A stretch of 64,000 nucleotides of DNA, taken from NCBI GenBank assembly GCA_905220665.1, contig CAJNAR010000183.1, forward strand, positions 1 to 64,000. The letters are read 5' to 3'. A program made the position numbers and the translations under genes. Positions 22,306-34,374 of the stretch are shown here, piece by piece. Under the pieces are notes generated by a model. The model ran no database searches, was not told where the DNA came from, and saw only the letters and a program-made list of their open reading frames with translations. Positions within the stretch are counted from its first letter, which is position 1. Every line of letters begins with the position of its first letter. The stretch is from Albugo candida. Taxonomy: Eukaryota > Oomycota > Peronosporomycetes > Albuginales > Albuginaceae.

Positions 22306-24369
22306 TTAACTAGTTTTCCGATTTGGAAAAGATCCAATTGAAGTTATGATGTCCACATTCGTTAGTTGGCGCTGTCCAACCGGACGTCTCGTGTTCATTT
22401 TATTAGTATAAGAAAGGCTTGTGCAATGGTTCCCAACGCAGCGAGATACGATAGTTGAGCCAGCCGGGCGCATCCAGACGTATCCCTTGGGTGTATATTC
22501 GTTTCTGTAAAAGAAAAAAACCTCTGTATGCTCTACTAAGCACTTGAGGCAATCTTTGACTTTTCCTTCCGTATATTCAAACTCTACTAACGCGATATTG
22601 CTCGAAGCTGGCCAAATTTGTGAGGTATATGCCGATCTGGAATTACCTACAGAACTTCTTGGCTGCACCAATACATTCATGCTTTGAAAAACGGAGCTCT
22701 CTAGGGGAGGCCAAACACCTACGGGGATACGATTCTGGGTAAACGCTTTTACCGAAGTTCGTCCTATCGACTGCGCCATTATAAATTCTCGATGTGCTGC
22801 GCAGAATTCATAGGGGACATTTTGAATTCTGCTACATTTGTAATCTTGGACACATTTTGATATTGAACTTTTGAATGCTTCCGGGCTCGGTTTTCGTATT
22901 GATATGGTTAGATCAAAAAGTAACGGAGAGCTTTGAATAAGTTGAGCTTCGTTTCGTAGCTCCAAGTTATTATTGATACAGCGCTCACATCTAATTTTTT
23001 CCGATTTGCTGTGATAAACCGCAAGACAGCGTTTATCCAGCTCATTTTGCATTTCGAAGTGTGATGGCTTCTGGTATACTTCAAAGTTATCCCGACGATG
23101 AGAAATATCTCTTCGGCAGTCATCGGGGTGCAGCACCTCTGTTAAATTGCATGCAGAGCAAGTCGGTATTGGTTTGAATGCATCCGTAAAAATCAGCGAA
23201 ATATACAGAGACAAAGTGACCACCAAACGATGTCCTGTCACATCTTTGAGAATACAACTGATGCATCCCGACCTGAGCGTAGGAATCATCCATACTTTAA
23301 TACAATTGTACTCTTCGCCAGGTAAGATGTTAAGACTCCCGGAATCTGCTAATGCTTCTTGAAACCTTCCTTTCAATGGGTGGCGACGTGCCATTCTTTT
23401 GTAGGCAATATTTTGCAGAACCTGTCTTACTTCGTTCAGCTTCATTCCGTTCCTCTCGTCCGCATCTCGATGATTTCTTATAAAAAGGTTGTGCATGATG
23501 CGACAATTGATCAGTTTTAAGCTCATAATTTGTGGGCAGAATGTACCGGCGCAGTTGGTAACTATCTCTAACGATAAATAATTACTAAGGAAGATGTACA
23601 CCTCGGCTGACTTCTTCTTCGACTTATGATGAAGTCGAAATGCTCGAACGGCGAACCTTGTGCTGTGCATAGCCAAGCACTCTCGGCAAACAGCTTCCTG
23701 TAGGGTGGAGGAGACTGCAATACATCGCATCGAAGATTCGTTATCTTGCGTGCTTACACGGTCGCTCTTTCGCAAACTTGAATCTAATACAGCCGGGGAC
23801 GAGAAAATGAAAATGTGTGGTCCTTGCCTTGTTTTGTAAAACGGCATTGCGTCTTCGATCAAGCCTTCCTTCCAAAAGAATATTGTAGTTTCAGATGTTT
23901 CTTGCCAATCCAATGATGACACGTCATACTTTGTCTCTGTTGAAAATGTGACTGATTTACCTGAATTCCTCATGATCACTTCATCCATTGCGTTTGCCAG
24001 TGTATAAATACCGACGAGTTTACTCGGCTCTGTTGTATCCCTAAGAGGTTTCGTCTTATCAGCAGGACGGTTTGTTTGCGTCAATTGACTTGACAATACG
24101 CATTGATTGCGGGTGATACAGTCCGAAAGCAACGTCTTCAGAGTACAAGAATGACATCCAATCCAATAGAGTCCGAAGGCGTTGGTTGCGGTAATTAAAC
24201 GTATCTGCTCAATCCCAAAAGAGCTTACGAGGCAATCATGACACAAATAAAAAGCTTGTCTGTTCGATATGGTCACATTTAATACTCCATATAAAGACGT
24301 GATACGGCTGGACCGATCCATCGTTATCAGCGCGATGAGTAGAAGTGGGCACAGTCTGATATTTTGCAT
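22306..24369 (-). CDS. CX2CX5G (CHxC)-class secreted effector, intact
   Basis: A 687-residue protein. The start is the ATG at 24369, because it opens a signal peptide (hydrophobic core about residues 6-17, LCPLLLIALITM); the longer open frame upstream begins without ATG. Just after the signal peptide comes CHDC at 43-46 with glycine at 52, an exact CX2CX5G, and a second CHSC pair at 72-75. Further CxxC-type pairs recur along the chain (CREC, CISC, CSAC, CLKC), suggesting repeated cysteine modules held by disulfides or metal. Established: CHxC/CX2CX5G proteins are an Albugo effector class. Inferred: secreted from the pathogen and possibly delivered into the host. No introns are apparent. A paralogue with one nonsense codon lies at 35767-37821. 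Homology to it extends about 150 bp upstream of the start, so the promoter region was duplicated too. Confidence 0.85.
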   Translation of the reverse strand: MQNIRLCPLLLIALITMDRSSRITSLYGVLNVTISNRQAFYLCHDCLVSSFGIEQIRLITATNAFGLYWIGCHSCTLKTLLSDCITRNQCVLSSQLTQTNRPADKTKPLRDTTEPSKLVGIYTLANAMDEVIMRNSGKSVTFSTETKYDVSSLDWQETSETTIFFWKEGLIEDAMPFYKTRQGPHIFIFSSPAVLDSSLRKSDRVSTQDNESSMRCIAVSSTLQEAVCRECLAMHSTRFAVRAFRLHHKSKKKSAEVYIFLSNYLSLEIVTNCAGTFCPQIMSLKLINCRIMHNLFIRNHRDADERNGMKLNEVRQVLQNIAYKRMARRHPLKGRFQEALADSGSLNILPGEEYNCIKVWMIPTLRSGCISCILKDVTGHRLVVTLSLYISLIFTDAFKPIPTCSACNLTEVLHPDDCRRDISHRRDNFEVYQKPSHFEMQNELDKRCLAVYHSKSEKIRCERCINNNLELRNEAQLIQSSPLLFDLTISIRKPSPEAFKSSISKCVQDYKCSRIQNVPYEFCAAHREFIMAQSIGRTSVKAFTQNRIPVGVWPPLESSVFQSMNVLVQPRSSVGNSRSAYTSQIWPASSNIALVEFEYTEGKVKDCLKCLVEHTEVFFFYRNEYTPKGYVWMRPAGSTIVSRCVGNHCTSLSYTNKMNTRRPVGQRQLTNVDIITSIGSFPNRKTS

Positions 24370-24599
24370 GTTGCGTTTTTCAGTTTCAATTTCAAAATTA
24401 AGGGGGAAAATCAACAGCGAATACTATTGGCTAAATATAAGTACCAGAAATAAGTTGCACCCAATCCAAAATCTTTCAAGTACTTGTCGTTTGTCGGCTT
24501 TTTGAACGATTTCATTACACTGTTAATCTGTTTTTCTATTTCATCATTAGCCCTTGACCGTGTAAATATCATACAAGTGTTGCTTCAAATCTACGAATG

Positions 24600-27290
24600 C
24601 GGATATTTTCCACTTCCCCCTTGAGTAGGGGGACTTGAGCCGCTATCCACAACGGAAGTAAACCAAAAACCTCTGGCGGCGATCCGCATGCTCGAATCGC
24701 CTGACAACACCGTCGGGGGGGACGTAGATGGTAAGTGCTGCTGTTAGAACGTATGCAGGCTGATTTGAATACCGGCTGTGGCAAATGGACTGTGGTGGGG
24801 CCTCTTGGCCGAGGCAAAGATGGATTCACGTAAATATTTACCCTACTCAATAAAGCTATGGATGTGTCAAGACCGCTGGCAACTACGCTAGAAAACAAAT
24901 GTACAGGATTTGAAACAGGCTCTTCAGAGAGTTACACTTTTGATTAGAGTATACAGTAGTAGATAACCACCAAACTGTTGTAAGAAACGGTTTTTTGATA
25001 GAAGACTACGTGCAAACACCCTTACCTAAACCACCTGAGCTGGGGCGATCGGCTTGATCCAGAAACGTTTGTTGAGTTTCTGGATATCGTGTTTGAATAT
25101 AAGCGGGTGAGAGGATCTTACTTCGATCACAACGTTACCCGGTAATCACCTGGTTCTACAAAAAGCATCACGAGGTGATCCTGGCAACTATCGACGGATT
25201 GTAATACTTTCGTCGATGCGAAAGTGCTAATAAAATTGTTGGCGCATCGATTCCAACGGTTTTTGCCAAAATCGATTTACCAAGATCAAATAGCATTTGT
25301 GCGAGAAAGGTTGATGCATCACCGCATTCGACATCTCACCGATATCCAAGACTTGGCCACTTATCGTGGGGAAGAAGCGTATGCGCCTTTTTTCAACTTC
25401 GAGAAAGGTTATGATCGTGTCAATCGAACGTATTTGTTTCGATTTTTGAAAAATAAGTGGGCGTTGGAAAACGTTTCATCGACTGGGTTCGTCTTCTGTA
25501 TAACAACACGAAGACGCAGCTGATGATCAATGGCAATATTACACCATCCTTACACCACAAACGTAGAGGGATAGAAGGCGATATTCTCTCAGCATTACTT
25601 TTTCTGATGACGATCGAACCTTTGGGAAATTTACTTCGTCAACATGAAGAACATGGCATTTGGATTAATGGCACGACTGTCGCGACTGGATTATTTTTCT
25701 GCGGACGATTCGACATTGCCTTCAGCGACACCAAATGAAGTTTTGATGCAAACCGAGCCCGATTAAGTCTATTGCGATGGATCTGGTGTGAAACGCAACT
25801 TGAGCGAATCATCTTTGCTCTTGTTGACTCGGACCATGCTGTGCCCTCGTATTCCCAATTTGACCATAAATAGTCCTGAGGAGTAGTCAGGTATGTTTAT
25901 TTCAGGGATCAAGAATCATTTCATGATGGGCTAGGTGTATGGTTTCGACGGTCATGAACTCCCCGTGGTAGATTCCTTGTTGCGTATACGATGATTTTGT
26001 AATGTATGTGGCATTCGATGCTAAATCGGTGTGTGCTCGATCAGAAATACAAAAAAGATTTGAAACACGTTCACCTGATCTGCACACAGTGTTGACACCT
26101 TCGGCGGCAAGATGGTGGAATGCAACTTGCTTCCTTTTTGGTGAAGTGACTGAGCCTACGAGGCATCCAATTCCTTCAGCAGGGAAAGATGCCTCAACGG
26201 CATTATCACAGCTTATTTCCAAGCTTCCTTTCGACCAAACAAGGCGATGGACGAATCCACCATCACGCCACTTCGACCTAGCAAAATAGTTCAATGGGGG
26301 AAAGTATTTCTTTGGTATAATACGCATTTGAAATATGGCTTCAGATGGATTGAAGCACTACAAATTAACATTATGATGCTCTACAACGCCGTCAAATTAC
26401 ATGGAAGAACCGATGTGGTTCCACTGCAACCAGGAATTACATTATGAGGCTGCTACTCTTACCCGACTACGCAAAACGTTCGGTACAATCCTGTCTTGGT
26501 AGGTGGACCACATTGCATATTTCGAAAAATCGTTTGCTGCGGCCTTCGAGATTCGAAGTCTTCAGGACGTTTTTCTACAATGTGACCCACGCAAATAAGG
26601 AAGCTTACGTTGAAATATTTTTTTAGTACAGCGAGTAAGAGCTGACTACATCGACTATGGCTGACCTTACAATGAAGTCGTTCAAATACTATAGCGTATC
26701 CACTCGACGATCACTTGGATCCAACCAAACAAAAGTGGTAGATCTTTTACGTGGAAATACAAAGAAGGAGAGGAGAAGATATTTACCATCGATTAGAAAT
26801 CACTTATGGTCTGGAAACCTCCTGGACCAACCACGAGTCATCCGATGTCGACCTATTGGTCCCCACGGGAACGATAGGATGCAATGGATTGAGAACGAGT
26901 TGGAACATTTATGGCTACATCGCAGCTTCTCCGGAAACGTGTCCTACCGATTTTCGAAGCTCTACAGTTTGCCTGGCCTTTCGAATGCTTCCAGATCGAT
27001 CTTTTTACTAGTTTTTGTAACATGCAGAGCCCGGAATAGTATTGTGCACGCATCATTTGTGTGGGGAAGTGGAATCCGAATAGCATCTCGTTTTAGATTG
27101 CTATCACAAAGCACGATTATGGAGAGATTTACTCTCTACTTGAGAGCAGTATTTCTCCTCTCGACCACGCTGGCCTCATATCGCATGTGCAATTGTGCCA
27201 GCACTACGGCTGACATGAAAGGATTATCAGCAAATTATATCAGATTTACGGCTATCATAGTAGGTGGTGACAGTGCGCTTCATCTGGACT
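24600..27290 (+). mobile_element. Decayed LINE (non-LTR retrotransposon)
   Basis: Fragments occur in the usual LINE order on the plus strand. A probable endonuclease remnant lies at about 24760-24900 (a HVNIY segment after WPRQRW). The reverse transcriptase runs from about 25130: a GDPGNYR segment, LAHRFQRFLP, then FFNFEKGYDRVN, WVRLLYNNTKTQLMING and a GIEGDILSALLF block up to about 25735. A C-terminal region follows to about 27290 with LEHLWLH, like the zinc-binding tail of plant and oomycete LINEs. The catalytic YADD/FADD box is not intact, reading as SADDS-like across a frame change near 25700. Many stops, frameshifts and a large deletion between endonuclease and RT make it non-functional. 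Confidence 0.8.
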
Positions 27291-29988
27291 GATCGAAATA
27301 TTTTTTTGTTCGATCGGCGATCAGCAACTCCGACAGCTCCAAAATTTTCCATGCTCTACACCAAGTTTAGTGTGCATGTTTAATACTTATGAAGACAGTG
27401 TAACGATCAGACGAACACATTCGGCTTTCATAGGTGCCGGGTCAACTTACAACGCAAGGATCATTCGATAGAACTTGCAGGATTCGAAGATCATCGCTGC
27501 GCGACGTCACCGAAAAGTGAAAATGCAACTTCAACTCCGATCTTTGGACAGTTTACAATTTTTACACGCTGGACATATTCTGGTATTATGGCGGCGCTGA
27601 GGCTATCACAATACAGATCATCAACAAGAATTCATATTAGCATCTCCCACAGGTCCCTTTTCTTAAATCGGTTTCTGTATTGATATTTGTTATTTGAGAT
27701 AGCCTAGACAAAAAGTGAAGTCAGTTAGTCTAATTCTAGTAATATAGACACTTTCAACTGATATGTGTAAGTAGTATGGTTCTAGATGAGGTAAGACAAG
27801 GTCAGTAAAAGTTCTATAATTTAGTTCGCATTGAGAGGAAGTTCATAAGAGAATGATATAGCAAACAAAATAATAGGTTTCTCTAACAAAAGAAACGTTT
27901 TTCGTGCAAAAGCTCCTAAAAAGAGGTATATCTATTAGTTTCTATAATGAAACTACGTGATTTTTGGCTAATCGACTCGAGCAAAAATGGACAGCCCCTC
28001 ACCCAGAAAAAGATTGAGGTAGACCTGACACGAATTACCAGGCAAATAGTTGACTCTTCTGGTAGCCCAGTGACGTTCGCTACTCTATCAGTATCAAAAC
28101 ATGATGCTGTGATCCACCATACTGCCAAGCAAAAATCTTTATATCTCTTCTATAAAGTCATCCTAGTTGATTGCATTGTAACAAAGAAAGACAGAGCCAA
28201 TTCGGAACCTCGTGATTCTTGAGGCAGAATATACGGATGCAGGTATGCTATCTGGTCAAGCATAGCCTAAATTGATTGAGTTCAATGCTGAGAGTTTTTA
28301 TACTATAGAACCGCGCAATGAACGAATATCGACAGAGCTTATTTTTCAATGATTCAATCAAGCCACCTTTTTGTGCTTTGAGATCATTTTCCTTTGGATA
28401 TTTCCTTCATCTCATTCATCTTCGAAAAAGCTTGGAAAGCTGAATAAAGTAATGAGAGCACTTTTTAACGTCTCAGCCAAAAGCGTAATCTCGTGCACAG
28501 TGATTATGTAGTGGGCCTTCTACCGAGAACTTTTAGCCTACATGATTGTCTCCAGATATAACTGTCCACACAAGTAACAAAATATTACGTTAAGAAGCTA
28601 TGGAGTGGGCGATATGGGGCTCCGGGTAGGAATTAGGAAGATATGAATGATTTTTTCGAAATTGAAACTAAATATGCACAAAACAATCGCGATAACAAAG
28701 CACAATCACAACCTTAAAAGTTAGAAATCATCTCGAAAAAAGGCTAGAAAATGTGAAATCGGACTCACAGCGGATAAAAATGTGCTGTTGAATTGTATCA
28801 AAAGACTATCGTGAAAGCCATGTGTATGTAAGTAATCACTTAGTCTTCGCTCATGCATCAAGGTCTTACTATCCTTGGACCAATATGGATCACCGTCGGA
28901 AACTTCTTCAACTGTCAGAATTCTCCTTGCACATTGGACGACACATAATCGAGATACTTACATTTAGATCAAATCATCGTTTGAAAGGTTTGAGTCGTGA
29001 AAGCATCTTTACTGGTGTGATTTACCATCTCATGCTGAGATGATGAACCATGTGAGAATCTAAACAATGGCGAAACATCTCCCTAGTGCAACCGAAATGA
29101 AAGATATTCACCCATCAATATCGTCATCATGGAACGAAGTTAAAATCGTATCGAGCAAGCAGCGAGCTTTACATAAAAAGACACTTGCAAACAGCGCACA
29201 TAGCACTTGAACAACTTGGTTGGATAAAGTAACACCACACCTCATTTATCCAACATTATCAATCGAGCTTTCTTCATTCAAATTCTTCGTGCCTTCTTGA
29301 TGAAAGCATAAAACTTCGACGGGTTAATGAGACACCTTCTAACGGCAAACAGTGGAACAGATATGTTCCACTAACGAGAGCTTTCTAGTCAATTTATTCT
29401 ACACGCATTCAAATTCTACGACTGGTCTCGATATTTTTGATGGACCTCAAAGGCGCATGAATGCCTTGTAAATGCTCGTATCAGAAATAAAATACTTTTC
29501 CGCAGCTTTCCTTTGGTCTGACATACTGTGACTACACACTTCACGGAAACTTCGCTCGAGGATGACACACATTTTCTACTCGATCAATGCCTGTCACTTT
29601 AGTGAGGTCAATGATCTCTGCCAAAACGTTTGGATCAAAAACTGGTGAATGAGAATACATATCATTTTCCTGAATAGCTAAACGAATCGCGTAACACATT
29701 TACAAGAAACACAGATGACATTTGTCTTCGTGCTAGTTGGAATTGTGTCGTAGCGCTTACCAAATTTTCGACTACTACGTATATCATCTTGACTGACGTA
29801 TCCGACGCGATACGACCGTGCGGGTTGGATATCGCAAAGCAACTGGAAAGAAGTAGCGAGCCAGGAAACGACAAATAAATAGAAATCCGTTGTTCAGTAT
29901 AATGCCTAAAATTTTCTTCACAGTTTGCAAGAATCCTGCTCGCAACCGCATTAGTATGTTTGTGTTCCACTTGAAGCACTCGTCTTGT
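27291..29988. other. Intergenic, no confident gene
   Basis: A 91-codon plus frame at 27947-28222 starts with ATG and looks mildly protein-like, but its complement is open as well and no family was recognised. The last 300 bases, downstream of the CRN stop, are similar to the region following the other CRN copy. No other structure was seen. Confidence 0.4.
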
Positions 29989-32050
29989 TCACAAGGATGG
30001 CTGAATGCATTTTGTTGATTGTGAGTTGTAGAGAGTAATGTTCGAGAATGGGGCATCATAACAAACAATGTATAGCTTGGTGCTTCGTCTCAAGTCTTCA
30101 TCGATCTTCTGCTGCGATGTGTTATCGATTCTGCGGAAGTCAATCAGGCAGAAATCACGAAGGTCCAGCGAAGAGTATCGCCCATCGCTAGAGAATCTCT
30201 GGATATGCTCATCAATTCGGTTGCCTTCTCGCAGCAATTCGATTCCCCATAGAAATGACTTATCCTTTGCATAGACAGTGAAGTCAATAAAGCCATTAGA
30301 TCCAAATATTGCTCCGACATCTGCAGATGTCACTATACTCTCTGGTGTGGAACGATGTACTGACTTGAAAAACTCCATTTGCCATACTGTTTCAAGTGGG
30401 ATATCATTCAAAGCACTTTTGCCCAGAGTGTTTTTGATGCAATCATAATCTATGACAGATAGAGCACGGGATATCAAGTCTTGGAGAGTTGATGGTAGGT
30501 ATTTAGCTCGTTTGATGACACCGACCCGCTTCTGAATAAAAAATCGTTTCATCACTGGTGACGAGAACTCCAAACTATCAAGCAGTATACCCCTTCTACA
30601 ACAAGTGTCCACGATTTTTTCATGATCAGTTCTGCGATCAGTACCATTGCTAATTCTTTCCAAACAGTCAAGTTCCTCTTGAGTGAGCGTATTTAGAGTT
30701 CGAACAGCTCGAGTAGTTATGAGGCCATCGTGAAGGGATCCATCTTGCATCTTAATTTAATGTCGGTGGACTGCTAGCGCTTTTGATACAAGACATATAA
30801 ATCTCATTGAGCAATTTGATTGCTGTGATGCAAAGACCTACATGGGAACCAGTGAGATACTCCAGTTGGCTGCAAAACAAACGCATCGACGTATTTTCAT
30901 CGCCATTTGCATTCTGAAGACGTTCGACTCCTACAAAATGCTTTAGAACAAGTTCTACCACTTCATCATGCCTCAAATTCATATCCTTGATTCCAAGCTG
31001 CATTTCAGGGGGTATGTCGATTGGGGTCGAATATTCTAGATAATTGAAGTTGGAGCCATAGGCTGCAAACATCAAAATTCTCACTTTGCAATTTCTTTCT
31101 GTCATGATTCCTTTCACACGATACCAGAACGTTGATGACTTGCGCTTAGGAGATGATGATCCAGATTCTTGAAATATCATTTGAACTTCATCCACAATCA
31201 GATACACAATTTCTTCTTGCAAATAGCGACTAGTAGCCACGTCCTTCCAATCTGTATTAAAAATTGATTTGAATGCAGGCGCAAAAGCTTCCCCTGGTGC
31301 CAGGTACAATATTGAGAACTCGTAGATAACAGCATTTTTGTTCATCTTTTCGCACCTTTGAAACAAAGCATAGCTCACCAACGTTGCCATTGAGGTTTTC
31401 CCGGTCATTGGAGGACTCTTAACAAAAATCACTTTTTTTTGATCAAGGTTGTCAATAATACCATTTGTTACATCTTCTCTTAGTAACGTCTTCCCACTTT
31501 GTAGATCGATCCCTTCTAATCCTGTTGCTTCTCCCGTCCTGCTATGCCAACTAACAGTGTTCCCATACACATCTTGAGGAAAGCGAGGTATTTCAGTTTC
31601 TGAGATATCAAAAACACGATGTCTCAGCGGATGTTTACTAGATCGGAGAAGAGAAACTCGTCTTTTTTGTCCACTATGACTACTTGTTATTGGCAACAGC
31701 ACCAACACATGAATGACTTTTTCATCTGGAGTATTTTTGCCAAAAAAGTCATGTAATTTCCTAGTCGCCTTCATGAATAGTTCACTTTTGAGATATATAT
31801 CTTTCACATCCTGTGAATAATGAGCTTCTGAGAGATCACCGACATCGGCATCCTCATCATCCAAAAAGGCATCATTTTTCTTCGCCAAATATAGATTCAG
31901 TTGATCGGCGGGGAAGTTATACATTTTCTTCTTCGCTATCTCATCTTTCAAATCCCCCACTAGCTCTGTCTCAGCAATATTCACAGGGAATATACTTCCT
32001 TCTCCGAGACACATGCAACACAACTTCGTTGCTTTTTCTTCGTTTTTCAA
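29989..32050 (-). pseudogene. CRN (Crinkler) effector locus, LYLAK - P-loop NTPase - REase, copy B
   Basis: Two long frames. Frame 1 (32050-30752, residues counted from 32050) carries the CRN N-terminus with a GEGSIFPV block at 16-23, LYLAK at 53-57, HVLVLLP at 114-120, Walker A PPMTGKTS at 213-220 and Walker B YLIVDEVQ at 283-290. Frame 2 (30750-29989) carries a restriction-endonuclease-like domain with GFIDF (D156) and GIELLREGNRIDEH (E171). Established: NTPase-REase CRNs are a widespread class thought to act in host nuclei. Two defects are visible: frame 1 ends in a stop immediately before frame 2 in a different register, and the codon expected to be the start reads ACG, the first in-frame ATG being at 32014. 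No GT-AG intron restores the frame. Most likely recently inactivated; expression as two proteins is a less likely alternative. Confidence 0.85.
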
Positions 32051-32900
32051 AATTTGTTACCAATCCAACACTGTCGCACCGTTTGTCATTTATATGTCAT
32101 CCCCTGTCAAACTGCCCTCCATCATAAAGATTGTACTATAAAATACGAAAGCTTCGTAGACTGGTAATCCTATGATCAGCAGACGGTTGAGCAGACTGAT
32201 CGATCCCGTTTGATTCGGAAGAAATCAAAAGAATCATTTTTGATCAGAATTGGGCAGGATGAGGTTGGTTCATATTAGAAATAAATGAGCACATTATTAG
32301 CCTGAATCAAAGTAAGCCTACTTAATTAATGTATGGCCCATTGAATACACGTATCAATAGTACACATTAGAAGTGAATCAGCATACCATACATCTAAGTC
32401 AGAAAAAATGTGGCGCAGAAAGGCATCGAAGTAACAGCTTGCCTGCTTACAAAATGGAGAATAGCGGTGCAACCTTACTCATACATACTAAATCATATTA
32501 GAGAATAGTTACGGTCAAATGGAATGTACGTGAGTATCATGCATAATATGGATCACACATATGGCGACAGATGACAGGTAAGCTAATTTGATCCAATCTA
32601 TGGGTATGTAAGCAAGTTGCTGTTATTCTGACGGGTTCACCTTTATGTACTATTGAACGTGTTTGTCAAGATTTGTCTTGGCATCTTTTGAGCCTAATGA
32701 TCTGCATATGTATCGACATGATGCACTCCGACTTTTCCTGAATATCTCTGTCTTATTATGTCAGTGACTCGAAGAGATCTTCTTCTCCAACGGACAAGTG
32801 TACCTGACCGAATCAATATACAGTTGAAGCTGTCGCTCAATCTCGACAATCCGACATCATGCCGTCGGTAAGGAAGCATATGTGATAAATCAAAACTTTC
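32051..32900. other. Upstream region of CRN copy B, no gene seen
   Basis: The first few hundred bases should include the old CRN promoter. An in-frame stop just upstream of the CRN frame (near 32063) rules out a longer N-terminus without an intron. Nothing else was recognised. Confidence 0.4.
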
Positions 32901-33309
32901 TTGTTAAATAAGACGCACCAATGGCATTCCAGCAAATGATCTCTAACGTCACTTATGTATCCGTGCTCCGTGCCGCTGTTTGAACGTCCTCCTCGTATCA
33001 TGATAAGATTTTGTAACTCTGATAAAAATGGGGAATCGACTTGAGAGATACACAGACCGCTTACCTTGGTACTGACCGAGAACGATGTCATTCCACATGG
33101 TATAGACACGCTAATGACGATCCATAAATTCATTTCATGTGCAGTATCAAATAACGTCTCAAAAGCACGACGCCAACAATGACGTCAAAATCCTTGTATT
33201 TTATTATTTACGAGTTCCGAATTTAGACAGTAGGATCTAGAATGCCAGTCATAGAAAATAAAAGTAGATTTTCACAAGAATATGCGCTTCGATAGTACAA
33301 CTACAAATA

Positions 33310-33609
33310 TCAACTTCCAATTCCGCCGACTATGAAAGCTACGTCCTTCAATGTCCGAGCACTTGCTTTGAAACCACGTTCAATTAAATGGAGTAATTGA
33401 ACCGAAACCCAGCCGATTTTCTCAACTGAACCAAGGAAGGATGGCCAGGATTGGATTCTGATCAAAGTGGTATAATAGAAAGCCTCGTCCCTAAATGGAC
33501 ACTCCAGAAAAGTTCGATTTCCAAAACAAACCGTTTCGGCGCTTCCGATATATTTGGAATAACGAAATCGATTGGACGGCATTTGCGATTCGAAAGCACA
33601 ACTTATCAA
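33310..33609 (-). pseudogene. Relic ORF of the duplicated block
   Basis: A 99-codon minus frame whose codons partly align with the minus strand of 15480-15680 in the right flank, where it is interrupted by stops. Product not recognised. It supports the CCG-gene strand as the old coding direction of this spacer. Confidence 0.3.
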
Positions 33610-33970
33610 TTTCGTGATTCAAATCGACTTGCAATCCTAACGCGAAATTGAAATTGAAATTCCCATTTTTATTCACATCGAAAATCATTCTGTCAAAAAT
33701 CGATCACAATCTCCAGCCAGCAAAGAATTTCCTTGCTCCGATCTCCAACTTTCCGAGTTGTTGTCCAGTTCCTCGATGACATATTCCAATTCGAAATGTT
33801 TTTCTTGCTGCTCGTCATGTAGGCAAACAATTCTTCCTTATCAAGAGGTCATTCAGTAGTACCAGACCTCGATGCGATAAACTGCTCATTTGAAATTCGA
33901 ACCACCTCCCATTACCTCTTCTGAAAGTGAAATAAAAATCAGTCGACAGTGAACACTCCTATCTGCAAGT

Positions 33971-34374
33971 TTACCCAAAATCCTTGTTCTCCACTCCCAT
34001 TCCATCGTCCCTTGTTAAAGAAAAATTACTCGTAATCGTAACACTGAAAAAAGAGTCCACAAATATATCACGACCCGTAACAACATCGAAACGACCGCTA
34101 CCAAACGTATCCGGCCCCAAACCAAGCTGCATTCGTTCCCTAGGTCGCGTCACGAATGGGCAGATGTCAGTCCGTAACACGAATTTTGTTTCCGACTTTG
34201 ACGATGCCAAAAGATGAATCGTATCGAGTTCTTTATCGTGTCTAAAGTCCGTTGACGTCGTTTCTCTCTCAGCTCCTTCTGGTCGGTCGTAACGCATTGC
34301 TCCGACGTCATTACGTTTTGCGGTACTTCTGCCAAGTATACAAGTACTGTCAAGGTAAAGTAAAAAGGAGCCAA
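33971..34374 (-). pseudogene. Relic gene, better preserved copy of 6500-6870 / 16740-17110
   Basis: Contains a 108-codon minus frame (33971-34297) with a hydrophilic, protein-like composition, including GPDTFGSGRFDVVTGRD and a following FVDSFF segment. The same codons, with a single-base deletion, are recognisable in the inverted-repeat arms. No known domain; no signal peptide in the visible part. Confidence 0.4.

Larger units (their letters stand above)
15849..23609 (-). repeat. Right arm of the giant inverted repeat
   Basis: Reverse complement of 1-7761, separated from it by an 8,087-bp spacer. It contains most of the intact CX2CX5G effector gene, which continues past the arm to 24369. Since the left arm is cut by the window edge, the true outer limit of the repeat cannot be placed: it is at least 23609 and may extend further. 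Confidence 0.97.

Noticed and set aside
24370..24414. Upstream extension of the intact effector to the longer open frame
   Set aside because: The extension begins without ATG and would bury the signal peptide; the ATG at 24369 puts the hydrophobic segment at the N-terminus and matches the paralogue's start at 37821.
30068..30274. Plus-strand ORF over the CRN nuclease region
   Set aside because: It is the antisense shadow of the REase-like domain, which is conserved in three copies on the other strand.
30700..30800. A GT-AG intron joining the two CRN frames
   Set aside because: The donor-acceptor pair I tested (GTCTTG...TTAAG, 44 nt) does not put the second frame in register, and the equivalent pair in copy A fails too.
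31813..32127. 104-codon plus-strand ORF over the CRN N-terminus
   Set aside because: Antisense shadow of the LYLAK-containing N-terminal domain.
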